Source of the DNA: Polaromonas sp047303325
GTDB lineage: Bacteria; Pseudomonadota; Gammaproteobacteria; Burkholderiales; Burkholderiaceae_C
Length of the DNA: 64,000 nucleotides
Reading direction: 5' to 3'
Assembly: GCF_047303325.1 (NCBI RefSeq)
Contig: NZ_JBKBEX010000019.1
Coordinates: 1 to 64,000 of the forward strand
Positions within the stretch are counted from its first letter, which is position 1; each line of letters starts with the position of its first letter. The position numbers and the translations under genes are program-made. This document shows positions 1 to 8,836 of this stretch, in pieces. The notes beneath the pieces are model-generated. The model was not told where the DNA came from. It was given only the letters and a program-made list of their open reading frames with translations, and did no database searches.

Positions 1-1
1 C

Positions 2-934
2 GCCCTGCCCGCCCAAGCCATCATCCGCGAGGTCGGCCTGCGCGACGGCCTGCAAAGCATTGCCGCCGTGATGCCGACCGCCCACAAGCTTGAATGGCTG
101 CGCCAGGCCCATGCGGCGGGCCAGCGCGAGATCGAGGTCGGCTCTTTTGTGCCGGCGCGCCTGCTGCCGCAGCTGGCCGACACGGCCGAGCTGGTGGCCT
201 ATGCCAAGACCCTGCCGGGCCTGGTCACCTCGGTGCTGGTGCCCAACCTCAAGGGCGCGGAGCGCGCGATTGAATCGGGCGCCGACCTGATGCTGCTGCC
301 GCTGTCGGCCAGCCATGCCCACAGCCTCGCGAATTTGCGCAAGACGCCTGATGAGGTCGTGGAAGAAATCGGCCGCATACGCGCGGCGCGCGACGCTTCG
401 GGTTCGCGCATGGTGCTGGAGGTCGGCATGAGCACGGCTTTTGGCTGCACGCTGCAGGGCCGGGTGGAGCCGGCCGAGGTGCTGCGCCTCTTGCAGGCCG
501 TGCTGGACGCCGGCGCCGACCGCGTGAGCCTGGCCGACACCGTGGGTTATGCCGACCCGGCCATGGTGCACAGCCTGTTCGAGGCGGCTTTTGCCCTGGT
601 GGGCGACAAGCTGGCCTGCGGCCATTTCCACGACACGCGCGGTATGGGCATGGCCAATGTCTATGCCGCGCTGCAGACCGGCATGACGCGCTTTGACGCC
701 TGCCTGGCCGGCATAGGCGGCTGCCCGCATGCGCCCGGCGCCAGCGGCAATGTGGCCAGCGAAGACCTGGCGTATATGTTCGCGAGCATGGGCATACAAA
801 CCGGTATTGATTTCGACAAACTTATGGCCTTGCGCGGCCAGGTGGCCGGCTGGCTCGAAGGCGAAAGCCTGCATGGCTCGCTGTGGCGCGCGGGCCTGCC
901 CAAAACCATGCGGCCCGCCGCCGCAACGGCCTAA
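2..934 (+). CDS. Hydroxymethylglutaryl-CoA lyase-like protein (5' end cut by window)
   Basis: Probably cleaves 3-hydroxy-3-methylglutaryl-CoA to acetoacetate and acetyl-CoA, the last step of leucine or isoprenoid breakdown. The frame is open from base 2 and already reads the family N-terminal motif REVGLRDGLQ, so only a few residues are missing; the visible part is 310 residues against about 300 for the family. The metal-binding HFHDTRG segment follows in the middle, and the active-site loop GGCPHAPGASGN with its cysteine lies near residue 240. An internal ATG at 68 would remove the catalytic RDG motif and is not the start. A CoA-transferase gene follows on the same strand, which fits an acyl-CoA degradation operon. 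A related aldolase of the DRE-TIM family acting on another hydroxyacyl-CoA cannot be excluded. Confidence 0.85.
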   Translation, partial: ALPAQAIIREVGLRDGLQSIAAVMPTAHKLEWLRQAHAAGQREIEVGSFVPARLLPQLADTAELVAYAKTLPGLVTSVLVPNLKGAERAIESGADLMLLPLSASHAHSLANLRKTPDEVVEEIGRIRAARDASGSRMVLEVGMSTAFGCTLQGRVEPAEVLRLLQAVLDAGADRVSLADTVGYADPAMVHSLFEAAFALVGDKLACGHFHDTRGMGMANVYAALQTGMTRFDACLAGIGGCPHAPGASGNVASEDLAYMFASMGIQTGIDFDKLMALRGQVAGWLEGESLHGSLWRAGLPKTMRPAAATA

Positions 935-988
935 ACTCTTCGCTGGCAGGCTTTGCCGGCGCCGCTTTTTTTCTTTCACTACACCTGC

Positions 989-2197
989 ATGCAAAACACT
1001 GCTTCTTCCACCCCACCCCAGCCGCTGGCCGGCCTGCGCGTCGTGGAGTTCACCCACATGGTCATGGGCCCGACCTGCGGCATGCTGCTGGCCGATATGG
1101 GCGCCGAGGTCATCAAGGTCGAGCCCATAGACGGCGACCGCACGCGCCACCTGCTGGGCGCGGGTTCGGGCTTTTTCCCGCTCTTCAACCGCAACAAAAA
1201 AAGCATAGGCATAGACCTGCGTGATCCGGCCGGCGCCGAGGTGGCGCGCAAGCTGTGCGCCAGCGCCGACGTGGTGGCCGAGAACTTCAAGCCCGGCACC
1301 ATGGCCAAGTACGGCCTCGACTACCCCGCGCTGAGCGCCGCCAACCCGCGCCTGATTTACGCCAGCCACAAAGGTTTTCTGCCCGGCCCCTACGACCACC
1401 GCACGGCGCTGGACGAAGTCGTGCAGATGATGGGCGGCCTGGCCTATATGACGGGCCGGCCCGGCGACCCGCTGCGCGCCGGCAGCAGCGTCAACGACAT
1501 CATGGGAGGTATGTTCGGCGCCATCGGCGTGCTGGGCGCACTGATACAGCGCGGCATCAGCGGCAAGGGCATGGAGGTGCAGTCGGCCCTGTTCGAGAAC
1601 AACGTCTTCCTGGTCGGCCAGCACATGCTGCAGTACGCCATCACCGGCCAGCCGGCCGCGCCCATGCCGGACCGCATCTCGGCCTGGGGGGTGTACGACG
1701 TGTTCAGCGTCAAGGACGGCGAGCAGATCTTCCTGGCGGCCGTCAGCGACGCGCAGTGGGCCGTGTTTTGCGACGCGCTGGGTTTTGCCGACCTCAAGGC
1801 CGACGCGCGTTACGCCGGCAACAACCAGCGCGTCACCGCGCGCCCCACCCTGCTGCCGCTGCTGCGCGAACGCCTGGCGCTGCGCAGTGCCAGTGAGCTG
1901 GTAGCGCTGTTTGAGGCGGCCGGCCTGCCTTTTGCGCCCATACGCAAGCCCGAGGAGCTCTACGACGACGAACACCTGCTGGCCACCGGAGGGCTGGCCG
2001 ACATCACACTGCCCGACGGCGAACGCGCCGGCCAGACCGCCAAGACCACGCTGCTGCCGCTGACCATGGACGGCGAGCGCCTCAAGGTGCGCATGAACCC
2101 GCCCAGGCTGGGTGAGCACACACGCGAACTGCTGGCCGGCCTCGGTTATGGCGAGGCCGACATAGCCCGCTTGCACCGCGAGGAAGCGGTGTCATGA
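989..2197 (+). CDS. Family III (CaiB/BaiF) acyl-CoA transferase
   Basis: Transfers coenzyme A between carboxylic acids through an enzyme-bound aspartyl-CoA thioester in the cytoplasm. The protein has the CaiB/BaiF N-terminal pattern (LAGLRVVEFTHMVMGP), the GAEVIKVEP strand and a conserved aspartate in VNDIMGGM near residue 170, where family III enzymes carry the nucleophile. The length of 402 residues is normal for the family. I prefer the ATG at 989 because the longer reading from a TTG at 953 adds a phenylalanine-rich stretch not expected in this family; neither start has a strong ribosome site. Neighbours are an HMG-CoA lyase-like gene upstream and a Bug receptor downstream, so it probably activates a carboxylic acid taken up from outside. 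The substrate cannot be read from the sequence. Confidence 0.85.
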   Translation: MQNTASSTPPQPLAGLRVVEFTHMVMGPTCGMLLADMGAEVIKVEPIDGDRTRHLLGAGSGFFPLFNRNKKSIGIDLRDPAGAEVARKLCASADVVAENFKPGTMAKYGLDYPALSAANPRLIYASHKGFLPGPYDHRTALDEVVQMMGGLAYMTGRPGDPLRAGSSVNDIMGGMFGAIGVLGALIQRGISGKGMEVQSALFENNVFLVGQHMLQYAITGQPAAPMPDRISAWGVYDVFSVKDGEQIFLAAVSDAQWAVFCDALGFADLKADARYAGNNQRVTARPTLLPLLRERLALRSASELVALFEAAGLPFAPIRKPEELYDDEHLLATGGLADITLPDGERAGQTAKTTLLPLTMDGERLKVRMNPPRLGEHTRELLAGLGYGEADIARLHREEAVS

Positions 2198-2238
2198 CGG
2201 CCTGACCACCCCACGAATCACGACAAAGGAGACAAGAC

Positions 2239-3255
2239 ATGCGCAGCACAACAAAAAATCCCATCGCTCTTCAACTTGACCGCCGCCACACGCTGCAAGG
2301 CCTGGGCGCCCTGCTGCTAGGCGGCCTGGCCTGGGCGCCGCGCCGCCTGCTGGCGCAAACAACGGAACGCGCGGTGCGCTTTATCCTGCCGGTGGGCGCG
2401 GGCTCAGGCGTGGACACCATCGTCCGCGCCGCCACCGCGGCCCTGGGCAAGACGCTGGGCCACCCGGTGGTGATTGAAAACCAGCCCGGCGCGGGCGGCA
2501 TTGTCGGCACATCGGCGCTGGTCAAAGCAGCGCCCGACGGCATGACACTGGGTGTGGTGTCCAACAACCACGTGGTCTACCCCAGCGTCTACAAAACGCT
2601 GCCTTTCGACCCGATCAATGACATCACGCCGATCTGCGTGCTGGGCAGCACGCCTTTTGTGCTGGTGGTCAACCCGGCCAAGGTGGCGGCGACCAATGTG
2701 AAGGAGCTGGTGGCCCTGCTCAAGGCCAAACCCGAGGCCTACAACTACGCCTCATCGGGCAACGGCACCATATTGCACCTGGCGGCGGAGATGTTCATGG
2801 ACGAAGCCCAGGTCAAGGTCAAGCACATCCCCTACAAGGGCGTAGGGCCCATGGTGACTGACTTGATAGGCGGCCAGGTCGAGCTGGGCGTGCTGGCGCT
2901 GCCGGCCGTGCAGGCCCACCTCAAGAGCGGCGCGCTGCGCGCCATAGGCGTAGGCAGCGCAGCGCGCGTGGCGGCCGCGCCCGAGATTCCGACGATTGCC
3001 GAACAAGGCCTGCCCAACTACAACATCGAAGGCTGGTTTGCCGTGGTCGGCCCGGCCAAATTACCGATCGCCGAAGCCAGGCGCATCCAGGCTGCCGTGG
3101 CCGCCGCCTACGCAACGCCCGAGGTCAAGGAGGCCATGGCCAAACAGGGCAACACCATCAACCCCGGCACGCCCGAAGCGGCCGCACAGTTCTTCCGCAG
3201 CGAGATGATGAAGTACGCGCGACTCGTCAAAAAAGCAGGTGTCGAGCTGCAATAA
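2239..3255 (+). CDS. Bug-type (TctC) tripartite tricarboxylate transporter receptor
   Basis: A periplasmic solute receptor of the Bug family, which binds carboxylates for TctAB-type transporters. The start is supported by an AAAGGAGA ribosome site about 10 bases upstream. The N-terminus has a twin-arginine-like signal (RRHTLQGLGALLLGG) ending near AQT, and the mature part has the family hallmarks IENQPGAGGIVGT and ASSGNGTILHLAAEMF. At 338 residues the length is typical. No tctA or tctB gene lies nearby, so this is one of the many orphan Bug proteins common in Burkholderiales. It may sense or deliver the acid processed by the CoA-transferase and lyase encoded just upstream. The ligand is unknown. 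Confidence 0.85.
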   Translation: MRSTTKNPIALQLDRRHTLQGLGALLLGGLAWAPRRLLAQTTERAVRFILPVGAGSGVDTIVRAATAALGKTLGHPVVIENQPGAGGIVGTSALVKAAPDGMTLGVVSNNHVVYPSVYKTLPFDPINDITPICVLGSTPFVLVVNPAKVAATNVKELVALLKAKPEAYNYASSGNGTILHLAAEMFMDEAQVKVKHIPYKGVGPMVTDLIGGQVELGVLALPAVQAHLKSGALRAIGVGSAARVAAAPEIPTIAEQGLPNYNIEGWFAVVGPAKLPIAEARRIQAAVAAAYATPEVKEAMAKQGNTINPGTPEAAAQFFRSEMMKYARLVKKAGVELQ

Positions 3256-3338
3256 ATCCGCAGAAAAACCGTCCTGATTTTATTGCGCAGCATTGCCGTG
3301 CCAAGGCCTGTGGCCATGCTCATAAAAGCCTCGTTTTC

Positions 3339-3408
3339 AATCTGCGGAAATCTGCGAAATCTGTGGATGAAATTCTTATCCGCAGATTACGCAGATTTAC
3401 ACAGATTA
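3339..3408. repeat. Folded AT-rich dispersed repeat (ATCTGCG family)
   Basis: Two imperfect inverted arms, 3339-3369 and about 3377-3408, are built from short units of the type ATCTGCG(G/T)AA spaced roughly 10 bases apart and are separated by a short AT-rich centre. The element sits in the gap between the convergent Bug receptor and ssuF genes, and is AT-rich in a GC-rich genome. Similar ATCTGCG/ACAGATT elements occur between genes in many bacterial genomes, often translated wrongly as small hypothetical proteins; that statement is from general knowledge. The rest of the gap, 3256-3480, shows no gene. Confidence 0.6.
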
Positions 3409-3480
3409 AAGAGAAATCCCGGCGACGTGCGTGGCTAGCGCCGCCTCGCCGGTTCTGTGAGCAGCTCCTGAAGCTGACTG

Positions 3481-3696
3481 CTACAGCTTTGCTATCGAAA
3501 CCTCGGTGGACTTGACGAGGGCCACGACCTCGCTGCCGACCGCGAGCTCGAGCTGATCGACGGATCGCGTGGTGATCACCGAGGTCACTATGCCCCAGGG
3601 CGTTTCGACGTCGATTTCGGACACCACGTCGCCGCGGATGATTTCCTTGACCTTGCCGCGGAACTGGTTGCGGACATTGATGGCTTGGATGGACAT
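3481..3696 (-). CDS. ssuF: Molbindin-like TOBE-domain protein SsuF
   Basis: A 71-residue single TOBE/Mop domain, the molbindin fold that binds molybdate or similar oxyanions as an oligomer. The sequence opens with MSIQAINVRNQFRGKV and contains the SEIDVETPWGIVTSVITTRSV and VALVKSTEVSI strands typical of these proteins. A good ribosome site (AGGAGAACC) precedes the ATG. It is the last gene of the leftward sulfonate operon, 48 bases after ssuB. In Pseudomonas putida the operon order is ssuEADCBF, and the molbindin SsuF is needed for growth on sulfonates; the identical position here supports the name. Its biochemical job in sulfonate use remains unexplained. Confidence 0.85.
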   Translation of the reverse strand: MSIQAINVRNQFRGKVKEIIRGDVVSEIDVETPWGIVTSVITTRSVDQLELAVGSEVVALVKSTEVSIAKL

Positions 3697-3744
3697 AAAG
3701 AGGTTCTCCTGGAACTGGGTTAAAGAATCGTTGAATAAGTAAGG

Positions 3745-4644
3745 CTAGACCGCCCAGCGCACGCCGTGCACCGGCGTGTTGGGCCATCGCGGCTCACTGG
3801 GCGAGATTGCCTCGCCGGGCTGCTGCAGCACGCGGTCCAGGATCTTTTTCTCGATCTGCCCGAACAGCGGGTCGCTGCGTTCGCGCGGCCGGCTGATGCG
3901 CACGCGCTCGTCGAGCGCGATGCGGCCGTCCTCGATCAGGATCACGCGGTCGGCCAGCGCCACGGCCTCCTGCACGTCGTGCGTGACCAGCAAGGCGGTA
4001 AAGCCGTTGCGCTGCCACAGGCCTTCGATGAGCTGGTGCATTTCGATGCGGGTCAGCGCGTCCAGCGCGCCCAGCGGTTCATCGAGCAGCAAGAGGCGCG
4101 GGTTATGCACCAGGGCCCGGGCCAGCGAGACGCGCTGGCGCTGGCCGCCCGACAGGCGCGCCGGCCAGTCGGGCTGGCGGTCGGCCAGGCCCACCTGGGC
4201 CAGCACGTCGGCCGCGGCCGCATGGCCGCCGGGCGGCAAGCCCAGGGCCACGTTGTCGATCACGCGGCGCCAGGGCAGCAGGCGTGAATCCTGGAACATG
4301 ATGCGGGTGTCTTCGCGCAGGCCGCTCACGTCCTGGCCGTCCAGGCGTATGCTGCCTTGCGTGGCAGCCTCCAGCCCGGCCACCAGGCGCAACAGGGTGG
4401 ATTTGCCGCAGCCGCTGCGGCCCACGATGGCGACAAACTCGCCGGGCTCAATCACAAGCTCGGTGTGCTGCAGCACCTGGCGTTTGCCATAACGTTTCGA
4501 GAGCCCGCGTATTTCCAGGCGCACGCCGCGCTCCTGCGATACAGGCGGCGCTTGCTGCGGCAGCGTGTCAGGTTCGGCATCGCGCCCGAGTTCCGCCGCC
4601 AGATAGGCCTGGGAAGATTCAAAAGAGATATGGGGATGCAGCAT
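3745..4644 (-). CDS. ssuB: Aliphatic sulfonate ABC transporter ATPase SsuB
   Basis: The ATP-hydrolysing subunit that powers sulfonate import through SsuC. Walker A (GRSGCGKST) is near residues 75-83, followed by the signature LSGGQRQRVSLARAL, Walker B LLLLDEPLGALD and the switch histidine in LLVTHDVQEA. There is an N-terminal extension of about 40 residues before the ABC domain, longer than in E. coli SsuB. I choose the ATG at 4644 because GAGGAAA lies 8 bases upstream; an ATG at 4662 would place that site inside the gene. It follows ssuC by 18 bases and is followed by ssuF, so it is part of one operon. Confidence 0.92.
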   Translation of the reverse strand: MLHPHISFESSQAYLAAELGRDAEPDTLPQQAPPVSQERGVRLEIRGLSKRYGKRQVLQHTELVIEPGEFVAIVGRSGCGKSTLLRLVAGLEAATQGSIRLDGQDVSGLREDTRIMFQDSRLLPWRRVIDNVALGLPPGGHAAAADVLAQVGLADRQPDWPARLSGGQRQRVSLARALVHNPRLLLLDEPLGALDALTRIEMHQLIEGLWQRNGFTALLVTHDVQEAVALADRVILIEDGRIALDERVRISRPRERSDPLFGQIEKKILDRVLQQPGEAISPSEPRWPNTPVHGVRWAV

Positions 4645-4662
4645 GGTGTTTCCTCGTGCCAT

Positions 4663-5559
4663 TCAGGCCGCCGCACTCTGGTAACCGGGGTGCCAGCGCA
4701 GCCAGTAGCGCTCCAGCCCGCGCGCGAACACATCGGCCAGCTTGCCCAGCAAGGCATACAGCAGGATGCCAACCAGCACGATGTCGGTCTGCAAAAATTC
4801 GCGGGCGTTCATGGTCAGGTAGCCAATGCCAGCCTGCGCCGAAATGGTTTCGGCCACGATCAAAATCACCCACATCAGGCCCAGCGAAAATCGCAGGCCG
4901 ACAAGAATGGACGACAGCGCGCCGGGCAGGATGACTTCGCGGTACAGCTGCCAGCGCGTGAGGCCATAGGTGCGGCCCATCTCAATGAGGCCCGGATCCA
5001 CATTGCGTATGCCGTGGAAGGTGTTGATGTAAATCGGGAAGAACACCGACACCGCGATCAAAAACAGCTTGGCCGTTTCGTCGATGCCGAACCACAGGAT
5101 CACCAGCGGGATCAGGGCCAGCGCGGGGATGTTGCGCACCATCTGTATGGTCGAGTCGAGCAGGGTTTCGAAAAATTTGACCGAGCCGGTCAGCAAGCCA
5201 AAGGCCAGGCCCAACCCGCCGCCCACGGCCAGGCCCGCGAGCGCCCTGCCCGCGCTGACCTTCACATGGATCCACAACTCGCCCGAGGCCGAGAGCGTCC
5301 AGGTGGCCTTGATGACTTCCGACGGCGCCGGCAGCACGCGGGTGGACAGCCAGCCCAGCGAGGAGGCAATCTGCCAGAGCGCGATCAAGCCCATAGGCAC
5401 CACCCAGGGCAGCATGCGCTGGCCCAGGTCGCGCAGGATGGCGGCGAAGGGGATGCGCGGCAATGCGACGCCCGAGCCCAGCGGCAAAAAGCCCAGGCTG
5501 GGCGCGTCCACAGTGTCGGGCACCGGGGTCACCTGGAGTTCACGAACAGAGTCTGTCAT
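4663..5559 (-). CDS. ssuC: Aliphatic sulfonate ABC transporter permease SsuC
   Basis: Inner-membrane channel subunit of the sulfonate importer. The 298-residue protein has about six hydrophobic segments and the binding-protein-dependent permease motif around MGRTYGLTRWQLYREVILPG, where the ATPase docks. A soluble N-terminal stretch of about 45 residues precedes the first membrane segment. It lies between ssuD (15 bases upstream) and ssuB (18 bases downstream) on the minus strand, which identifies it as the Ssu permease rather than a taurine or nitrate homologue. The ribosome site before ATG 5559 is weak (GAAGC), suggesting translational coupling to ssuD. Confidence 0.92.
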   Translation of the reverse strand: MTDSVRELQVTPVPDTVDAPSLGFLPLGSGVALPRIPFAAILRDLGQRMLPWVVPMGLIALWQIASSLGWLSTRVLPAPSEVIKATWTLSASGELWIHVKVSAGRALAGLAVGGGLGLAFGLLTGSVKFFETLLDSTIQMVRNIPALALIPLVILWFGIDETAKLFLIAVSVFFPIYINTFHGIRNVDPGLIEMGRTYGLTRWQLYREVILPGALSSILVGLRFSLGLMWVILIVAETISAQAGIGYLTMNAREFLQTDIVLVGILLYALLGKLADVFARGLERYWLRWHPGYQSAAA

Positions 5560-5574
5560 GGCTGTGCTTCGGGT

Positions 5575-6738
5575 TCAGCTTTGCGAGACGCGCGGCAGGT
5601 AGTCATTGGCCACGACCTCGCCGAAGGGGCCGTTGAGCACCTGGCCGGGCAGCTTCTGACGCAGCCTGCGCGGCAGCAGCGGGAAGACCAGCTCGGCAAA
5701 GCGGTAGGCCTCCTCGAGGTGCGGGTAACCCGAGAGCACAAAGGTGTCCAGGCCCAGGGCCGCGTATTCCTCTATGCGCGCGGCCACGGTTTGGGGATCG
5801 CCCACCAGGGCCGTGCCGGCGCCGCCGCGCACCAGGCCCACACCGGCCCAGAGGTTGGGACTGATTTCGAGCTCGGCCCTTGTTCGCTTGCCGCCGCCCG
5901 CATGCAAGGCAGCCATGCGGCGCTGGCCTTCGGAATCCATGCGCGAAAACGCTGCCTGGGCGCGGCCCACGGTGTCGTCGTCGAGCCGGCTGATCAGGCT
6001 TTCGGCGGCGCGCCAGGCTTCGTCCTCGGTCTCGCGCACGATGACGTGCAGGCGTATGCCGAACTTGACCTTGCGGCCCAGCCTCTCGGCGCGGGCCCGC
6101 ACGTCGGCGACTTTTTTGGAGACCTCGGCGGGCGGCTCGCCCCAGGTCAGGTAGGTGTCGACCTGCTCGGCGGCCAACGCATGGGCCGGCGCCGAGGAGC
6201 CGCCGAAATACACGGGCGGATGCGGTTTTTGCACGGGCGGATACAGCAGCTTGGCGCCTTTGACGCTCAGGTGCTGGCCCTGGAAATCAAAACTTTCACC
6301 AGCGTGGCTGCGCGCGAGGATCTCGCGCCAGATGCGTATGAATTCGGCCGACTGCTCGTAGCGCTGCGTGTGGTCCAGGTAGACGCCGTCGCCTTCGAGT
6401 TCGGCCTGGTCGCCGCCGGTGACCAGGTTGATCAGGAGGCGCCCGCCCGAGAGCCGGTCAAAGGTGGCGGCCATGCGCGCGGCCAGGCTGGGCTGGTGCA
6501 GGCCGGGGCGAACCGCCACCAGGAACTTGAGGTTTTTGGTGACGGGCAGCAGGCTGGCGGCCACCACCCAGGGGTCTTCGCAGGAGCGGCCGGTAGGAAT
6601 CAGCACACCTTCGTAGCCCAGCGTGTCGGCGGCCGTGGCGACCTGCTTCAAATAGTCATGGTTGACCTCGCGCGCGCCTTCGCCCGTGCCCAGGTAGCGG
6701 CTGTCGCCGTGGGTGGGAATGAACCAGAAAACCTGCAT
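5575..6738 (-). CDS. ssuD: FMNH2-dependent alkanesulfonate monooxygenase SsuD
   Basis: Uses reduced FMN and oxygen to split alkanesulfonates into sulfite and an aldehyde. The protein is a bacterial-luciferase-like TIM barrel of 387 residues, with the family start MQVFWFIPTHGDSRYLG, the arginine-containing GRSCEDPW loop, and NLVTGGDQAELEGDG in the flavin/phosphate region. A strong AAGGAG precedes the ATG. Reduced flavin would come from SsuE encoded upstream in the operon, and the sulfite product feeds CysI encoded at 16384. The length matches E. coli SsuD (about 381) closely. Confidence 0.95.
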   Translation of the reverse strand: MQVFWFIPTHGDSRYLGTGEGAREVNHDYLKQVATAADTLGYEGVLIPTGRSCEDPWVVAASLLPVTKNLKFLVAVRPGLHQPSLAARMAATFDRLSGGRLLINLVTGGDQAELEGDGVYLDHTQRYEQSAEFIRIWREILARSHAGESFDFQGQHLSVKGAKLLYPPVQKPHPPVYFGGSSAPAHALAAEQVDTYLTWGEPPAEVSKKVADVRARAERLGRKVKFGIRLHVIVRETEDEAWRAAESLISRLDDDTVGRAQAAFSRMDSEGQRRMAALHAGGGKRTRAELEISPNLWAGVGLVRGGAGTALVGDPQTVAARIEEYAALGLDTFVLSGYPHLEEAYRFAELVFPLLPRRLRQKLPGQVLNGPFGEVVANDYLPRVSQS

Positions 6739-6773
6739 GGAAAACTCCTTGTGTCTTGCGTCTAATGTGGAAG

Positions 6774-7787
6774 TTATTTGCGCGCGACCTGCGTGGCTTC
6801 AGGCCGCCATACGATGTCCGCCACCTTGACCGGCTTGGGTATCAGGCCCAGGCGAAGAAAGGCATCGGCCACACGCTGCTGGTCTGCGATAGCAGCGGCA
6901 TTGAGCGGGCCGACAGGCGACACGGGACGGCGCTGGATAAACAGGCTCACCACGCCGGCGTCCAGCCCGCTGAACTCGGACACCAGCTTGATGGCCTCCG
7001 CACGATTGCTTTGCACCAGCACATCGGCGCGGCTCAGTTCCTCAAACAGCGCCGCCAGGGTCTGCCCATGCTGGGTGGCAAAGGGGCGCGAGGCCAGGTA
7101 AAAGGAGTTGTTGCTCGACAGCTCACGCCCCGTGGCCAGCACGCGCGGCTTGATGGCGAGTTCTATCGCGGCGTAGAACGGGTCCCAGATGGCCCAGGCA
7201 TCCACACTTTTGCGCTCGAAGGCGGCGCGCGCGTCGGCCGGAGCCAGGTAGATGGGCTGGATGTCGTCCCACTTGAGGCCGGCCTTGTCGACCGCGCGCA
7301 CCAGCAGGTAGTGGGCGCTGGAGCCTTTTTGCAGCGCGATTTTTTTGCCCTTGAGGCCGGCCAGGTTGCGTATCGGCGAGTCGCCCAGCACCAATACGGC
7401 CGAACTGTCGGGCTTGGGCGGCTCGACGCCGACGTAGACCAGCTCCTTGCCGGCGGCCTGGGCGAACACGGGCGGTGAATCGCCGGTCAGGCCGAACTCC
7501 AGGCTGCCGACCGACAGCGCTTCCAGCAGCTGCGGCCCGGCCGGGAACTCGGCCCAGGTGATTTTGGTGTTCGGGAAGCGTTTTTCGAGCACGCTTTTCT
7601 GCTTGAGGATGACCAGGTTGACGGCGGACTTCTGGTAGCCGATGCGCAGTTGCCCCGGCGCTTTTTCAGCCTTGGCGGCGGCCGGCTGGGCCTTGGCGCC
7701 TTGAAGCCCCAGCCCCCACAGCGAGGCAGTGGTGGCGAAGATCTGCAGGAAGCGTCGTCGCAGTTGTAGCGGTGTGAGGGTGTTCAT
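6774..7787 (-). CDS. Sulfonate ABC transporter substrate-binding protein, second SsuA paralogue
   Basis: A periplasmic sulfonate-binding protein. The core reads RIGYQKSAVNLVILKQKSVL and WAEFPAGPQLLEALSVGS, both standard in SsuA proteins. The signal RRRFLQIFATTASLWGLG carries twin arginines, suggesting Tat export, unlike the Sec-type leader of the upstream paralogue. A GTG at 7811 overlaps the previous stop as GTGA, but the ATG at 7787 has AAGGAC upstream and places the signal at the N-terminus, so I use it. It is about half identical by eye to the SsuA encoded directly upstream; tandem binding proteins probably widen the range of sulfonates taken up by one SsuBC. Confidence 0.88.
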   Translation of the reverse strand: MNTLTPLQLRRRFLQIFATTASLWGLGLQGAKAQPAAAKAEKAPGQLRIGYQKSAVNLVILKQKSVLEKRFPNTKITWAEFPAGPQLLEALSVGSLEFGLTGDSPPVFAQAAGKELVYVGVEPPKPDSSAVLVLGDSPIRNLAGLKGKKIALQKGSSAHYLLVRAVDKAGLKWDDIQPIYLAPADARAAFERKSVDAWAIWDPFYAAIELAIKPRVLATGRELSSNNSFYLASRPFATQHGQTLAALFEELSRADVLVQSNRAEAIKLVSEFSGLDAGVVSLFIQRRPVSPVGPLNAAAIADQQRVADAFLRLGLIPKPVKVADIVWRPEATQVARK

Positions 7788-7807
7788 GGTGAGGTCCTTG
7801 CAACCGA

Positions 7808-8836
7808 TCACGGGGCGGGTTTGTAGGCGGCATCACTGACATTGATGGCCTTGGGAATCAGCTTGAGCTCGAAGAAGGTGTCGGCCAGTTTTTGCTGGTC
7901 GGCGATCACGCTGGCCGGCACGGGCTGGACCTTGAACTCATAGCGCTTGAGGCTGGTCTCGACCACGTTGACCGGCAGGCCTTGCAGCGGCGCGATCAGC
8001 TCGGCGGCCTTTTTGAGGTTGGCCTTGAGCCAGGCGCCCCGCTCCACCGAATCGTCAAACAGGGCCTGGATGACCTTGGGATTTTTGGCGACGAAACCGC
8101 GCTCGGCCAGGTAGTACTGGTAGTTGTTGACCACGCCCTTGCCGTCGGCCAGCACGCGCGCGCCTATGGCTTTTTCAGCGGCGGCGGTAAACGGGTCCCA
8201 GATCACCCAGGCGTCCACGCTCTTGCTTTCGAAGGCGGCGCGCGCATCGGCCGGCGGCAGGTAGACGGGCTGGATGTCGCTGAGCTTGAGCTGGTTTTTC
8301 TCAAGCAGCTTGACCAGCAGGTAGTGCACATTGCTGCCCTTGTTGAGGGCGACTTTCTTGCCTTTAAGTTCGGCCACGGATTTGATGGCGGAATCCCTGG
8401 GTACCAGGATGGCTTCGGCTTCGGGTGCGGCCGGGTCGTAGCCTATGTAGGCGAATTTGGCACCGGCGGCCTGCGCAAAGATAGGCGGCGCTTCGCCCAC
8501 ATAACCCACGTCCACCGAGCCCAGGTTCAGGCCTTCAAGCAATTGCGGGCCGGCCGGGAATTCCACCCATTTGACCGTGGCGTTCAAGGGCTGCAAACGC
8601 TTTTCAAGCGTGCCCTGGGCTTTTTGCAGCACAAACAGGCTGGCGGCTTTCTGGTAGCCGATGCGCAGCTCGACCTTTTCGGCGTTTCCTTGCGCATGGG
8701 CCACGGGCAGGCTCAGCAAGGTGATGACGCCCGCGATCGCGGCGGCCAGCAGCAGGCCCAGGCTGAAGTCGAGCCAGGTGCGCGCCCTGGAGGGCTGTTG
8801 GGAAGTGCCGGGTGTGCCGGCGGAGGGGGTGCTCAT
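7808..8836 (-). CDS. ssuA: Sulfonate ABC transporter substrate-binding protein SsuA
   Basis: Periplasmic receptor that delivers aliphatic sulfonates to SsuC. A hydrophobic leader (LDFSLGLLLAAAIAGVITLL) ends at AHAQ after a 20-residue polar N-terminus. The mature protein shows RIGYQKAASLFVLQKAQ, VKWVEFPAGPQLLEGLN and YLPPADARAAFESKSVDAWV, the ligand-binding pattern of the SsuA/TauA/NrtA group. AAAGGAC precedes the ATG by a good distance. It is the first of two tandem ssuA genes, 146 bases after ssuE, and is followed almost without a gap by the second copy. Confidence 0.9.
   Translation of the reverse strand: MSTPSAGTPGTSQQPSRARTWLDFSLGLLLAAAIAGVITLLSLPVAHAQGNAEKVELRIGYQKAASLFVLQKAQGTLEKRLQPLNATVKWVEFPAGPQLLEGLNLGSVDVGYVGEAPPIFAQAAGAKFAYIGYDPAAPEAEAILVPRDSAIKSVAELKGKKVALNKGSNVHYLLVKLLEKNQLKLSDIQPVYLPPADARAAFESKSVDAWVIWDPFTAAAEKAIGARVLADGKGVVNNYQYYLAERGFVAKNPKVIQALFDDSVERGAWLKANLKKAAELIAPLQGLPVNVVETSLKRYEFKVQPVPASVIADQQKLADTFFELKLIPKAINVSDAAYKPAP

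Noticed and set aside
3320..3787. A possible 155-residue protein on the minus strand
   Set aside because: Its C-terminal part translates the ATCTGCG repeat and the rest overlaps ssuF in another frame; such proteins are known annotation artefacts.
4357..6765. An 802-residue open frame on the plus strand
   Set aside because: It lies antisense to ssuB, ssuC and ssuD, which have clear families; its composition is what a GC-rich shadow frame gives.
7788..7811. GTG start of the second ssuA overlapping the previous stop
   Set aside because: The downstream ATG at 7787 has a ribosome site at good spacing and places the export signal at the N-terminus, so the GTG is not used as the start.
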